A stretch of 64,000 nucleotides of DNA from Bradyrhizobium sp. WSM3983 (GTDB taxonomy: Bacteria; Pseudomonadota; Alphaproteobacteria; Rhizobiales; Xanthobacteraceae). The stretch's first letter is position 1; every line of letters starts with the position of its first letter. Of this stretch, positions 43,220 to 51,483 are shown piece after piece. The notes beneath the pieces were generated by a model. The model had not been told where the DNA came from. It saw only the letters and a list, made by a program, of their open reading frames with translations, and did not search any database. The position numbers and the translations under genes are program-made. The stretch spans positions 62,001 to 126,000 of the forward strand of contig NZ_AXAY01000011.1 of NCBI RefSeq assembly GCF_000473045.1, in the 5' to 3' direction.

Positions 43220-44830
43220 CTATACCGGCGCTCGCGCCTGATTAACTACCGCGACCCTCGCCGCAGGCATCTCGTCCAGCTCGGCCATGCGCCGGTCGAT
43301 CTCACCGATCACGCGCTTGGCGAACGGGCCGAGGTGCATGTACAGCGCCATCAGCATCACGATGTAACGCAGCGCGCCTGGATTGGTCTTGGCGATCTCG
43401 ACGAAGGTCTTCCAGAACGGCTCGCGGACCTCCGGCAGGGCCTGCATGATCCTGTGCACGCTTTCGATGCCGCCGAGTCTCTTGCGCACGTCGCCATCCG
43501 GCAGCTCGCGGCGCCGGTTGGAGCGGTCGAGCATGGCGGCGAGACGCGACAGCCGTCCTGCGTAGGCGGTGGGACTGTACACGTGTCCGAGCACGGCCTT
43601 GTAATCGGCAAGCACGTCACGAAGCGGGCGCTTGGTGTCGAAATTGCAGCCGAGCGTGCATTGATCGCCCGCCTGCTCGGCAAGCATGAGGTCGTGGCCC
43701 TGGTGCAGGCGGCCTTCCGCGGCCAGCCGCCGCGTCAGCTGCGTGCCGGGCAGCGCATAGAGCAGTCCGACCATGCAGACCGGAATGCTCGCCTCCTCGA
43801 TGAAGTCGATCATGGCCTGGCCCATCGAGGCTTTCTCGGTATCGAACCCGACGATGAAACCGGCCGTGACGAACATGCCGTAGCTGTAGATCTTGTGGAC
43901 GCACTCCGCGATATTGCGTCTGGTGTTCTGCTTTTTCTTCATCTGCACGAGCGTTTCCGGATCCGGGCTCTCGATGCCGACGAAAATCGCGAAGAAGTTC
44001 GCGTCCTTCATGGCCTGCAACAATTCGCTGTCGTCCGCGATGTTGATCGAGGCTTCGGTCGAGAACTCGAACGGATAGTCGCGCTCTTCCAGCCAGTCCT
44101 TGAGCCGTGGCAGCAGGGTGCGGAGGTTTTTCTTGTTGCCGATGAAATTGTCGTCGACGAAATCGACATGCCCGCGATAGCCGCGATCGTAGAGCACCTG
44201 CAGCTCAGCGAGAATCTGATCGTTGGTCTTGGTGCGCGGCACGCGGCCATACAGCTCGATGATATCGCAGAACTCGCAGGTGAACGGGCAGCCGCGCGAA
44301 TATTGCACGCCAATGAAGAGGTAGTGATCGAAGTTCAGCAGATCGTAGCGGGGCATGGGGCTGAGCGTGACGTCGGCCTTGAATTTCTCCGCGACAAACA
44401 CGCCGTTGCGTTCGCCCTTGTCCCAGGCGGCGATGAAGTGCTCGATGATCTGCTCGGCCTCGCCGATCACCTGGAAGTCCGCATCCGCATAGAGATGCGG
44501 GCTGGAGGAGACGTCAGGCCCACCGACACAGACCGGCTTGCCGTGCCGATGGGCGAGATCGATCAGGTGGATCGCATCAGGCTGCTGGTTGAGCATGCCG
44601 CCGATCATGACGAGATCGGCCCAGTCGAGGTCCGCGTCCGTCAATGACTCGGTGTTACGGTTGATGAGACGGATGTCCCATTGCTTCGGCAACATGGCGG
44701 CGACGGTGATCAGGCCGAGTGGCGCCGCCGGATACTTCGCGCCGACGAGTTCGCAGGCTTGCGTATAGTTCCAAAACGAGTTCGGAACGAACTTCGGATA
44801 GATCATGAGGACGCGGCAGGGATGGGTCAT
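43220..44830 (-). CDS. B12-binding-domain radical SAM protein
   Basis: A 536-residue protein. The N-terminal third is a Rossmann-like cobalamin-binding-type domain (VLMIYPKFVPNSFWNYTQAC, GGPDVSSSPHLYADADFQVIGE). The radical SAM domain has the 4Fe-4S motif GCPFTCEFCDI (C-x3-C-x2-C) near residue 203 and TEASINIADD. The C-terminus is a DUF4070-type region. The overall type is similar to hopanoid or lipid methylases and other B12 radical SAM enzymes. ATG 44830 is used. The gene lies between lpxXL and a broken copy of its 3' end, so a lipid- or hopanoid-related substrate is possible but unproved. Confidence 0.88.
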   Translation of the reverse strand: MTHPCRVLMIYPKFVPNSFWNYTQACELVGAKYPAAPLGLITVAAMLPKQWDIRLINRNTESLTDADLDWADLVMIGGMLNQQPDAIHLIDLAHRHGKPVCVGGPDVSSSPHLYADADFQVIGEAEQIIEHFIAAWDKGERNGVFVAEKFKADVTLSPMPRYDLLNFDHYLFIGVQYSRGCPFTCEFCDIIELYGRVPRTKTNDQILAELQVLYDRGYRGHVDFVDDNFIGNKKNLRTLLPRLKDWLEERDYPFEFSTEASINIADDSELLQAMKDANFFAIFVGIESPDPETLVQMKKKQNTRRNIAECVHKIYSYGMFVTAGFIVGFDTEKASMGQAMIDFIEEASIPVCMVGLLYALPGTQLTRRLAAEGRLHQGHDLMLAEQAGDQCTLGCNFDTKRPLRDVLADYKAVLGHVYSPTAYAGRLSRLAAMLDRSNRRRELPDGDVRKRLGGIESVHRIMQALPEVREPFWKTFVEIAKTNPGALRYIVMLMALYMHLGPFAKRVIGEIDRRMAELDEMPAARVAVVNQARAPV

Positions 44831-44947
44831 GCTGCTCCAGACCGGCTGTTTGGGGGGCGATGTCGGAATGCAAACGGCTCGATTCGCTAGCTGATACAGG
44901 TTTCGCGTGTTAAAATAATGGACTGTATGCAACTTCGGTTCAAGTTG

Positions 44948-45880
44948 CTACCGCCACCGCCGGTGCAGCCATAGCCACTGCTCGGGATGCTCGCGCACCC
45001 AGCCTTCCACCACGCTCGTGATCGCCTGCGTCGTGCCCTGGATGTCGATCTTGCCGTCAGCGTCGCGCACCGGCTTGATCTCCTCGGTCAGCTCGCCGCG
45101 GAAGCGGCCGCCGGGCTTGCGGATGACGCGGACGCCGTGGATGGGGCATTCGACCTGGCGCAACAGGCGCGCCAGCATCGGATTGGCGCGGGTCTTGCGG
45201 CCGAAGAAGCTGACCTCGACGCCGCCGGTCAGATACTGGTCGATCAGCATGGCGACGTGCTTGCCGTCCTGCAGCGCCTGCGCGAGCCGGAACGGCGCGT
45301 CGCGCCCCGCCGGGATCAGCGTGCCCATGTTGACCTGGCGCATCTCCTGGATGATGCGGTCGGCAGAGGCGATGTTCGGGCGGCGATAGAGGATTGCGGC
45401 ATCAAGCCCGTGTGCGACGGCGGCGATCGCCGGCAGTTCCCAATTGGCGAGATGGGACGTGAAGATCAGCGCCGGCTTGCCGTCGTCCCGGATCTGATCG
45501 AACAGCTCGACGGTGCGTGGCGGTAGTTCGATTCGGCTGCGTTCCGGATGCTCGCGGTCGTAGTCCCAGACATGGTCCATATGGGCGAATTCGGCGCCGA
45601 CGCGGCCGAGATTGTCCCACACGCCCATCAGGATCTGTTCGATCTCTTCCGGTGACTTCTCGGGAAAGGCCGCGGCGAGGTTGGCGCGGCCGATACGATG
45701 CTCGCGCAGGCGCGGGCCGATCAGCTTGGTGACGCGCGCGAAAAAGTCCGAGGTCTTGACCGGATCGAAATAGCGCGTGGTGCGGAGCAGGCCGACGGTG
45801 GCGGCACCGATCAGGCCGCCGCCGATGGATTTTGCGGCCACCCGCGCGCGGGCCTTCGTGCTCGCAGGAAGCAGCGCCAT
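44948..45880 (-). CDS. lpxXL: Lipid A very-long-chain acyltransferase LpxXL-like
   Basis: A 310-residue HtrB/MsbB-family acyltransferase. The catalytic HX4E motif is seen in FTSHLANWELPAI. The FFGRKTRANPMLARLLRQ segment and the C-terminal VVEGWVREHPEQWLWLHRRW are typical. In rhizobia the enzyme transfers the C26-C30 hydroxy acyl chain from AcpXL to lipid A at the inner membrane. It is the last gene of the acpXL operon, 8 bp after the ketosynthase gene. A second, broken copy of its 3' end lies at 42724-43059. Confidence 0.9.
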   Translation of the reverse strand: MALLPASTKARARVAAKSIGGGLIGAATVGLLRTTRYFDPVKTSDFFARVTKLIGPRLREHRIGRANLAAAFPEKSPEEIEQILMGVWDNLGRVGAEFAHMDHVWDYDREHPERSRIELPPRTVELFDQIRDDGKPALIFTSHLANWELPAIAAVAHGLDAAILYRRPNIASADRIIQEMRQVNMGTLIPAGRDAPFRLAQALQDGKHVAMLIDQYLTGGVEVSFFGRKTRANPMLARLLRQVECPIHGVRVIRKPGGRFRGELTEEIKPVRDADGKIDIQGTTQAITSVVEGWVREHPEQWLWLHRRWR

Positions 45881-45888
45881 GCGCCCGG

Positions 45889-47166
45889 TCAGGCCGGTTC
45901 GCGGGTCAGGATCAGCGAGGCGTTCTGGCCGCCGAAGCCGAACGAGTTCGACATCACGGCGGTGACGCGGGCATCGCGCGCCTTGTTGCCGACGACATCG
46001 AACAGGATCGTGGGATCCGGATTGTCGTAGTTGATGGTCGGCGGAATGCGCTGATGCTCAAGCGTGAGCAGCGAGAAGATCGCCTCGACCGCACCCGCAG
46101 CCGAGATAGTGTGGCCGACCATCGACTTGTTGGAGGTGACCGGGATCTTCTGCAGGAGATCGCCGAACACGGCCGAAGTCGTGTTGTACTCCATCTTGTC
46201 GTTTTCGGGCGTCGCGGTGCCGTGCGCGTTGATGTGGTCGATCTGGTCCGGCGTCATGCCGGCATCGGCCAGCGTCTTGTTCATGCAGCCGATGATCGGC
46301 TTGCCATCAGGCGACGAGCGGGTGCGATGGAAGGAATCGGTGAGCTCACCACAGCCGGCGATCACGCCGAGAATCTTTGCGCCACGCGCGGTCGCCGCTT
46401 CATAGCTCTCCAGCACCAGCGCACCGGCGCCTTCGGCCATGACAAAGCCGTCGCGGTTCTTGGAGAAGGGGCGAGAGGCCGCCTGCGGCGGATCGTTCTG
46501 GGTCGACAGCGCCGAGAGCAGCGAGAAGCGCACCAGCGCTTCCGGATTGACGGTGCCGTCGGTGGCGACGCACAGCGCGGCATCGGTCTCGCCGCGGCGG
46601 ATCGCCTCGACGCCGAGCTGGATCGAGGTGGCTCCGGACGCGCAGGCCGTCGACAGCGAGATCGGCGAGCCCTTGGTGCCAAAGGTCTCCGCGAGGTGCG
46701 CAGCAACCGAGCCGAACATGAAGCGGTGGTGATAGGCGCTGTACTTGCCGCCGCCGGAGATGCGCAAGAGATCGTCATAGGTGAAGTCGGGCGCGCCGAC
46801 GGCGCGGCCGAGCTCGCGGCGCTGCGGCCATTCGACCTCGACCGGCGCAACCGCGAGGAAGAGGGGGCCCGGGAAATCGCCATTGGCGCCGATGCCGGCC
46901 TGCTCCAGGGCTTCCTGGGTGACGAGCTCAGCCATCCGCTCGGACAGGCCGGTGGAGGAGAACGGATCGACGCTGACGAAATCGACCGTGCCGGCCATTG
47001 TGGTCTTCAGGCCGTCGATCGGAAAGCGCGTGATGGTGCGAATGCCGGATTCGCCCGCGACCAGTTTTGACCAATTGTCGGCCTTGCCGGCGCCGAGCGA
47101 GGTCGTGATGCCCATGCCGGTGACGACGACAACGGGACGCCCGAGTTTGTCGCGTGGTGCTGTCAT
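45889..47166 (-). CDS. fabF1XL: Beta-ketoacyl-ACP synthase (FabF1XL-like, catalytically complete)
   Basis: A 425-residue ketosynthase for elongating the lipid A very-long-chain fatty acid. All three catalytic residues are present: Cys in STACASGATS, His in INAHGTATPEND and His in SMVGHTISAAGAVEAI. Length is normal. It is the fourth gene of the operon, 18 bp after the fabF2-like gene. It probably pairs with that gene's product, which lacks the catalytic Cys. Confidence 0.9.
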   Translation of the reverse strand: MTAPRDKLGRPVVVVTGMGITTSLGAGKADNWSKLVAGESGIRTITRFPIDGLKTTMAGTVDFVSVDPFSSTGLSERMAELVTQEALEQAGIGANGDFPGPLFLAVAPVEVEWPQRRELGRAVGAPDFTYDDLLRISGGGKYSAYHHRFMFGSVAAHLAETFGTKGSPISLSTACASGATSIQLGVEAIRRGETDAALCVATDGTVNPEALVRFSLLSALSTQNDPPQAASRPFSKNRDGFVMAEGAGALVLESYEAATARGAKILGVIAGCGELTDSFHRTRSSPDGKPIIGCMNKTLADAGMTPDQIDHINAHGTATPENDKMEYNTTSAVFGDLLQKIPVTSNKSMVGHTISAAGAVEAIFSLLTLEHQRIPPTINYDNPDPTILFDVVGNKARDARVTAVMSNSFGFGGQNASLILTREPA

Positions 47167-47184
47167 GTCGATCCCCCGTTAGAG

Positions 47185-48390
47185 CTAGTCAATCGCCTCG
47201 ACCAGCGCCATGCCTTCGCCGCGCCAGTGTCCGGCTCCCACCACGACAATCTGGGTGGGCGCCCCCTGCATTTCAATCTCGGTCCCGGTCGTATCGTTCG
47301 GCGGGAACAGCGCGCCGCGCGAGATCGAGAGCGCCGCGAGCGCAATGCCGAGCGGGAATTGCGTTTCCATGGTGTGGCCAAACATCGTGCCGGTCGCGCG
47401 CACCGGGAAGTCGGCGTGCTTCTTCAGGAAGCCGCGCTCCTCCGACGTCGCCGGCTCCGCGCCGGTTGCGCCCGAGATGATCGCGCCCTTGCCATCGCGC
47501 TTCGGCAGCTTGTCCCAAAGCTTCTCCAGCGTCGCTTCCATGTCGCCGCCCTGCTTGCGGCGGGCCAGATCAGTCACCACGCTCGACAGCTTCGCGTACG
47601 GTTTTGCGCCGCGCGCTTCCGCATGCGCTTTCGACTCCAGCACCAGGAAGGCGCCGGCCGAGCCGAGCGCGAAGCCGGCGTGGTCCTTGCGCGCCCAGAC
47701 GGGAGCGAATTTGTCCCTCAGGTTGAAGTCGCCGAATTCGTAGAGGACCATGAGGTCCTTGCGCTCGCCATTGTGCGAGCCGCCGACCAGCGCGATGTCG
47801 CTCTCGCCCGAGGCGATGCGCGACAGCGCGATGCGCGCGGCATCGGCGCCCGCAACCTCTTCGCCCATGAAGGTGCGCGAGGTGCCGCCGAGCCCGTTGA
47901 CGATGGCGATGTTGCCGGCGAGCAGATTGGAGAGCTGGGCCAAAAACAGCGTCGGCCTGAGATCGCTCATCAGGCGCTCGTTGAGGAAGCCCGGCGCATT
48001 GGCGCCCTTGGCCTCGGCGGTGAGCACGCCGGTGTCGACGTTGAGATCGCGCTCGCCGCCGCCGGCGGCCACCACCATGTCGATCTTCGACAGGATATCC
48101 TTGTTGCCCTTGATGCCGGCGGAATCGAGCGCCAGGCCCGCGGCGTAGACGCCGATGCGCTGCCAGGCTTCCATCTGGCGCTGGTCGCCCTTCTTCGGGA
48201 TCTGGCTGTCGAACGACACCGGCAGCAGCGGGTGCACGATGAAGGGCGCAAAGCCCTTCTCGTCGACATTGATGCGCTTCTCCTGAAGCGCGGCCCAATT
48301 GGCGTCGAGACCTTCGCCGAGCGAGGTGGCAAGACCAATGCCGGTGATCCAGACTTCCGTCTGGCCCGGCTTCGAAGCGGTGTCAGTCAT
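47185..48390 (-). CDS. fabF2XL: Ketosynthase-like subunit with catalytic Cys replaced (FabF2XL-like)
   Basis: A 401-residue thiolase-fold protein. Aligning GADAARIALSRIASGESDIAL with the equivalent GATSIQLGVEAIRRGETDAAL of the neighbouring ketosynthase puts Glu178 (in TFMGEEVAGAD) at the catalytic Cys. The first His is also absent (ISGATGAEPATSEE), while the second His region GTMFGHTMETQFPLGIALAAL is kept. This pattern is that of a chain-length-factor-type partner rather than an active condensing enzyme. It overlaps the dehydratase gene by 4 bp. Confidence 0.88.
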   Translation of the reverse strand: MTDTASKPGQTEVWITGIGLATSLGEGLDANWAALQEKRINVDEKGFAPFIVHPLLPVSFDSQIPKKGDQRQMEAWQRIGVYAAGLALDSAGIKGNKDILSKIDMVVAAGGGERDLNVDTGVLTAEAKGANAPGFLNERLMSDLRPTLFLAQLSNLLAGNIAIVNGLGGTSRTFMGEEVAGADAARIALSRIASGESDIALVGGSHNGERKDLMVLYEFGDFNLRDKFAPVWARKDHAGFALGSAGAFLVLESKAHAEARGAKPYAKLSSVVTDLARRKQGGDMEATLEKLWDKLPKRDGKGAIISGATGAEPATSEERGFLKKHADFPVRATGTMFGHTMETQFPLGIALAALSISRGALFPPNDTTGTEIEMQGAPTQIVVVGAGHWRGEGMALVEAID

Positions 48391-48857
48391 GGCGAGATGG
48401 CCTGTTGCGGAAAGCCAACGCGTTTTGCGACCGCGTCCATGTATCCGCGCATATCCGAATTGGGGAAGGGGATCAGCGTGAAGGTCAGCGTCGAATTCGC
48501 GCGCAGCTTGCCGCCGACCCGGATCTTGGCCTCGGTCATGGCATAGCCTGAGCCCTCATGGACCACGCTCGCTTCGAGCGTCATCAGGTCGCCCGGGAAC
48601 ACCGAGCCGCGCATCTTGGCTTCCTTCACGGCGGCGAGAATCGGCATGCGCTCGAATTTCAAGACGCCAAGCAGCAGAAAGCCCGAGGCCTGCGCCATCG
48701 ATTCGATCAGGAGCACGCCGGGCATCAGGGGATAGCCCGGGAAGTGCCCCTCGAAGATGGTGCTCTCCTTGGGGACCTGGGCCTCGACGACGATCTTCTT
48801 CTCGTCGACCTTGAGGTCGACGATGCGATCGATCATGTGGAAGTATTCGAGTTGCAT
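48387..48857 (-). CDS. fabZXL: 3-hydroxyacyl-ACP dehydratase (FabZXL-like)
   Basis: A 156-residue hot-dog-fold dehydratase. The FabZ active-site region FEGHFPGYPLMPGVLLIESMAQ contains the catalytic His (GHFP) and the Glu. It should dehydrate 3-hydroxyacyl-AcpXL during very-long-chain fatty acid synthesis. ATG 48857 (MQLEYFHMIDR) starts 10 bp after the acpXL stop; the longer frame from 48893 would overlap acpXL. Its stop overlaps the next start (ATGA). Confidence 0.9.
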   Translation of the reverse strand: MQLEYFHMIDRIVDLKVDEKKIVVEAQVPKESTIFEGHFPGYPLMPGVLLIESMAQASGFLLLGVLKFERMPILAAVKEAKMRGSVFPGDLMTLEASVVHEGSGYAMTEAKIRVGGKLRANSTLTFTLIPFPNSDMRGYMDAVAKRVGFPQQAISP

Positions 48858-48867
48858 GATCGCCCGA

Positions 48868-49155
48868 TCAGGCGCTGGCGCCCTTGGCGGCAACCAGCTC
48901 GTCGATGCGCGCGCACAGGTTCTTCAGCACGAAATACTGCTCGGTGGTCGCCTTGCCGTCGTTGACTTCCTGGGTCCACTTTTCCAGCGGCAGCTTGATG
49001 CCGAACTGCTTGTCGATCGCGAACGCGATGTCCAGGAAATCGAGGCTGTCGATGCCAAGGTCATCGATGGCATGGCTATCCGGCGTGATCGTGTCGCGCG
49101 GGATGTCGCAGGTTTCAGCGATGATCGTAGCGACCTGATCGAATGTGGAGGACAT
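48868..49155 (-). CDS. acpXL: Acyl carrier protein AcpXL
   Basis: A 95-residue acidic carrier protein that carries the very-long-chain acyl group for lipid A. The phosphopantetheine Ser lies in DLGIDSLDFLDIAFAID, and the C-terminal part EKWTQEVNDGKATTEQYFV is characteristic of AcpXL rather than AcpP. ATG 49155 is used; an in-frame ATG lies directly before it at 49158. It is the first gene of the operon acpXL-fabZ-fabF2-fabF1-lpxXL. Confidence 0.93.
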   Translation of the reverse strand: MSSTFDQVATIIAETCDIPRDTITPDSHAIDDLGIDSLDFLDIAFAIDKQFGIKLPLEKWTQEVNDGKATTEQYFVLKNLCARIDELVAAKGASA

Positions 49156-49396
49156 CACTAAGCCTTTGATATATTGCGGGTATTTGTAAGATATCCCAGG
49201 GTGGCACGGAGGGTGGGCATCGCGCCCCGAATGACGCCCTCTAACCCCCTCTGGACGGGTCGAAAGCCCGTATATCGGAGCGCCGCCCTGAGTTCAATGG
49301 AGCCGGACGGGGCCGTGGACAGCCCTGGGGATGCCGGTCGGGAGGCCCCAGCCGGGGTGGTCTGCCGGCGGGGAGGCTTCCGGCGCCAGGCCGGGC
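49156..49396. other. Intergenic region upstream of acpXL
   Basis: About 240 bp of high-GC sequence between the acpXL start and the end of the next gene. It must hold the promoter of the acpXL operon, but I see no clear -35/-10 pair. Open frames here look like chance frames. Confidence 0.4.
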
Positions 49397-49741
49397 CTAG
49401 ATGTGCGGCGTCGTGATCTTGACGCAGTCCCGCCGGCCCATCAGCACGCAATCCTGGGTTCGGCGCAAATCGGCGATGCTGACGGCGAGCCAGATCCCGA
49501 TCGCGGTCAGCGCGATGGTGAAGGCGAGCGCCGCGATATTGGCGAGCATGCGATGACGGAAGTCGTCCGGCGCATCGCGGGGCTGTTCGTAACGAGACAG
49601 GTCGGGCGGTTCGGGGGCTGCCGCATGCAGCGGCTGTACGATGCCGCTGCCCCGGTGGATCACAGGGGGCGGCGTCGTGCGCGGCCTGAACTGGAGCACC
49701 CGGTGCTCGTCGTCCGAGGTTATGGGCCGCTGGGATTTCAT
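49397..49741 (-). CDS. Hypothetical single-span membrane protein
   Basis: A 114-residue product with a hydrophilic Pro/Arg-rich N-terminal half (residues 1-63), one membrane helix at about residues 66-88 (LANIAALAFTIALTAIGIWL) and a short C-terminal tail with two Cys (TQDCVLMGRRDCVKI). The layout suggests a cytoplasmic N-terminus and a periplasmic Cys-containing tail, possibly with a disulfide. No family is recognised. Confidence 0.7.
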   Translation of the reverse strand: MKSQRPITSDDEHRVLQFRPRTTPPPVIHRGSGIVQPLHAAAPEPPDLSRYEQPRDAPDDFRHRMLANIAALAFTIALTAIGIWLAVSIADLRRTQDCVLMGRRDCVKITTPHI

Positions 49742-50074
49742 GGGACGGGGATCACTCCGAAGCAGCGATTTTTAGATAGCATAGGCGACACAGGGGTTGC
49801 AGAAAATCTTCTCAACGCGCACGTGCATTGCGCATTCGCATTATCTTTCATGATCATTTCATCTTTCATGAACATTTCTTGGGCGCTTGCTTGCACCGCC
49901 GCGAACGCGCGTCGGACCGGGTTGTCGTCCCGGCGTCAGGGACGCGCGGGTTGCGCTGCAACAACAACCGGACAATAGCGCCTCTCGCTTCGAACGCATG
50001 TTGCCGCCACAAGGCCCATGGCATAATCGGGAACCTGGAGCAGCCGTTGCAACCAACTGAGAGGCCCTTCGATC
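49742..50074. other. Intergenic region with AT-rich repeat
   Basis: About 330 bp without a convincing gene. It is locally AT-rich (49770-49880) and contains a tandem 18-bp repeat at 49843-49878. The rest is high-GC, with open frames that look spurious. Confidence 0.5.
49843..49878. repeat. Tandem 18-bp repeat
   Basis: ATCTTTCATGATCATTTC (49843-49860) is followed directly by ATCTTTCATGAACATTTC (49861-49878), one mismatch. Each unit contains a TCATGA palindrome. Confidence 0.8.
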
Positions 50075-50701
50075 ATGACCCCCAATGCGCGCGAGCCGAG
50101 AGTGCACCCGGTACCGATCCTGTCGCTTCGGCCAACGCAGATGACGGTCGGCATGCGCGAGGTCAAGGAGAAGCGTAAGCGTTGGCGCGAGCACGGCAAG
50201 AAGAAGCAGGCCGACCTGCTCGGCACCCACATGATCCCCGTCGTCGCCGGCCCAGACGGGCGCTACTACGTGATCGACCATCACCATCTCGGCCGCGCGC
50301 TGCACGATGAGGGCATCAAGCAGGTGCTGGTCACCGTCGTCGGCGATCTCCGCATGGTCGACCGCGAGGCGTTCTGGGGCGTGATGGACAACAAGCGCTG
50401 GGTCTATCCCTACGACAGCAAGGGCGAGCGTCGTCCGTTCCGCGATCTGCCGAAATCGGTCGACGACCTCAAGGACGATCCCTACCGCAGCCTCGCCGGC
50501 GAGCTCCGCCGCATGGGCGGCTTCGCCAAGGACACCACGCCGTTCTCCGAATTCCTGTGGGCTGATTTCCTGCGCCGCAAGCTGACGCGCAAGGCGGTCG
50601 ATGCCAATTTCGACAAGGCGATGGAGAAGGCGCTGGCCGCGGCCAAGAGCAAGGATGCGATCTATCTGCCCGGCTGGTGTGGGCCGGCGGACGACGATTG
50701 A
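50075..50701 (+). CDS. ParB-like nuclease-domain protein (ParBc_2 type)
   Basis: A 208-residue protein with a ParB/sulfiredoxin-like domain: VHPVPILSLRPTQMTVGMRE, GTHMIPVVAGPDGRYYVIDH and the following HHLGRALHDEGI. This matches the ParBc_2 group of bacterial proteins of unknown role. There is no ParB DNA-binding helix-turn-helix and no parA partner, so it is not a plasmid partition protein. ATG 50075 is the assumed start; upstream similarity cannot be judged. Confidence 0.8.
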   Translation: MTPNAREPRVHPVPILSLRPTQMTVGMREVKEKRKRWREHGKKKQADLLGTHMIPVVAGPDGRYYVIDHHHLGRALHDEGIKQVLVTVVGDLRMVDREAFWGVMDNKRWVYPYDSKGERRPFRDLPKSVDDLKDDPYRSLAGELRRMGGFAKDTTPFSEFLWADFLRRKLTRKAVDANFDKAMEKALAAAKSKDAIYLPGWCGPADDD

Positions 50702-50832
50702 GGTGCTGCAGCTTTGCGAGCCGGATCTCATCACAGCCGCTTGAGTGAAATCATTTTCCGCGCCCACGAAGTGGTCCTGAAACAAAGCCGTCCCATGTAT
50801 TGAAGGTAGTCGAGCTCACACAGGAGGCAGCA

Positions 50833-50976
50833 ATGCGCCGTCTCGCTTTCGTAATTGCCTTGCTCGCGGTCGCCTCAGCAGGAATTTCGGCGTCGTTTGC
50901 CGCGGTCTACCAGGCCAGGACACTGACATTTGCCGAGCGCTTTGCGCCGGCGCTTCCGTTGATGGTGAAGCGCTAG
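50833..50976 (+). CDS. 47-residue exported peptide
   Basis: A short frame preceded by a perfect AGGAGG ribosome-binding site 5 bp before ATG 50833. The product begins MRRLAFVIALLAVASAGISA, a clear signal-peptide-like segment, and has a short mature part (YQARTLTFAERFAPALP). The strong ribosome-binding site supports translation. No family is recognised; it could be a small membrane or periplasmic peptide. Confidence 0.65.
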   Translation: MRRLAFVIALLAVASAGISASFAAVYQARTLTFAERFAPALPLMVKR

Positions 50977-50993
50977 CGGGGGCGCAAAGGCCG

Positions 50994-51473
50994 CTACGTT
51001 TGCCGGTGGTCCTCGTGCGCCTCCTCCTTGCCGCCGAGCGCGCGGTGCGCGTGGCGCTCGATGCGTCGCCCGACCGTGAGCAGCACGAAGGCGAGCGCCA
51101 GCGCTACTGCGACAATCTTCCATTGCCCGGTACCACAGACGATGCCAAGGCAGGCGGCTAGGAAAGTGCAGGCGGCACTGGTCAATCCGTGGACGCGAAA
51201 CCACTCGCTTTCGTGGACGATGACGCCGGCGCCGAGAAAGCCGATCCCGGTGAGGATGCCCTGGATCACCCGGCTCGTTGCATCGACGACCTTGCTGGGT
51301 TCGGCGAGCTGCAGTGCGAGCAGCACCATGGTCGCGGTGGAGAGGCCGACGATGCCGAGCGTCTTCAGTCCGATCGGCTTGCCCTGCAGGTCGCGGTTGA
51401 GGCCGATTGCGCTGCCGGCGAGCGTCGCGACGCCGAGGCGCAGCAGGATTTCGGGCCAGTCGAGCTCCGTCAT
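50994..51473 (-). CDS. MgtC/SapB-family membrane protein
   Basis: A 159-residue membrane protein with four to five helices. The family motif GSAIGLNRDLQGKPIGLKT is near the N-terminus, followed by QGILTGIGFLGAGVIV and VHGLTSAACTFLAA. MgtC proteins inhibit F-ATPase in pathogens and are linked to Mg2+ limitation; this short SapB-like form has no C-terminal ACT-like extension. ATG 51473 is preferred over TTG 51482. Confidence 0.9.
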   Translation of the reverse strand: MTELDWPEILLRLGVATLAGSAIGLNRDLQGKPIGLKTLGIVGLSTATMVLLALQLAEPSKVVDATSRVIQGILTGIGFLGAGVIVHESEWFRVHGLTSAACTFLAACLGIVCGTGQWKIVAVALALAFVLLTVGRRIERHAHRALGGKEEAHEDHRQT

Positions 51474-51483
51474 TGCTTTCAAG

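Noticed and set aside
50075..50701. ParB-like gene as evidence for a plasmid or partition locus
   Set aside because: There is no parA, no ParB helix-turn-helix and no centromere-like repeat set, and the neighbours are chromosomal.
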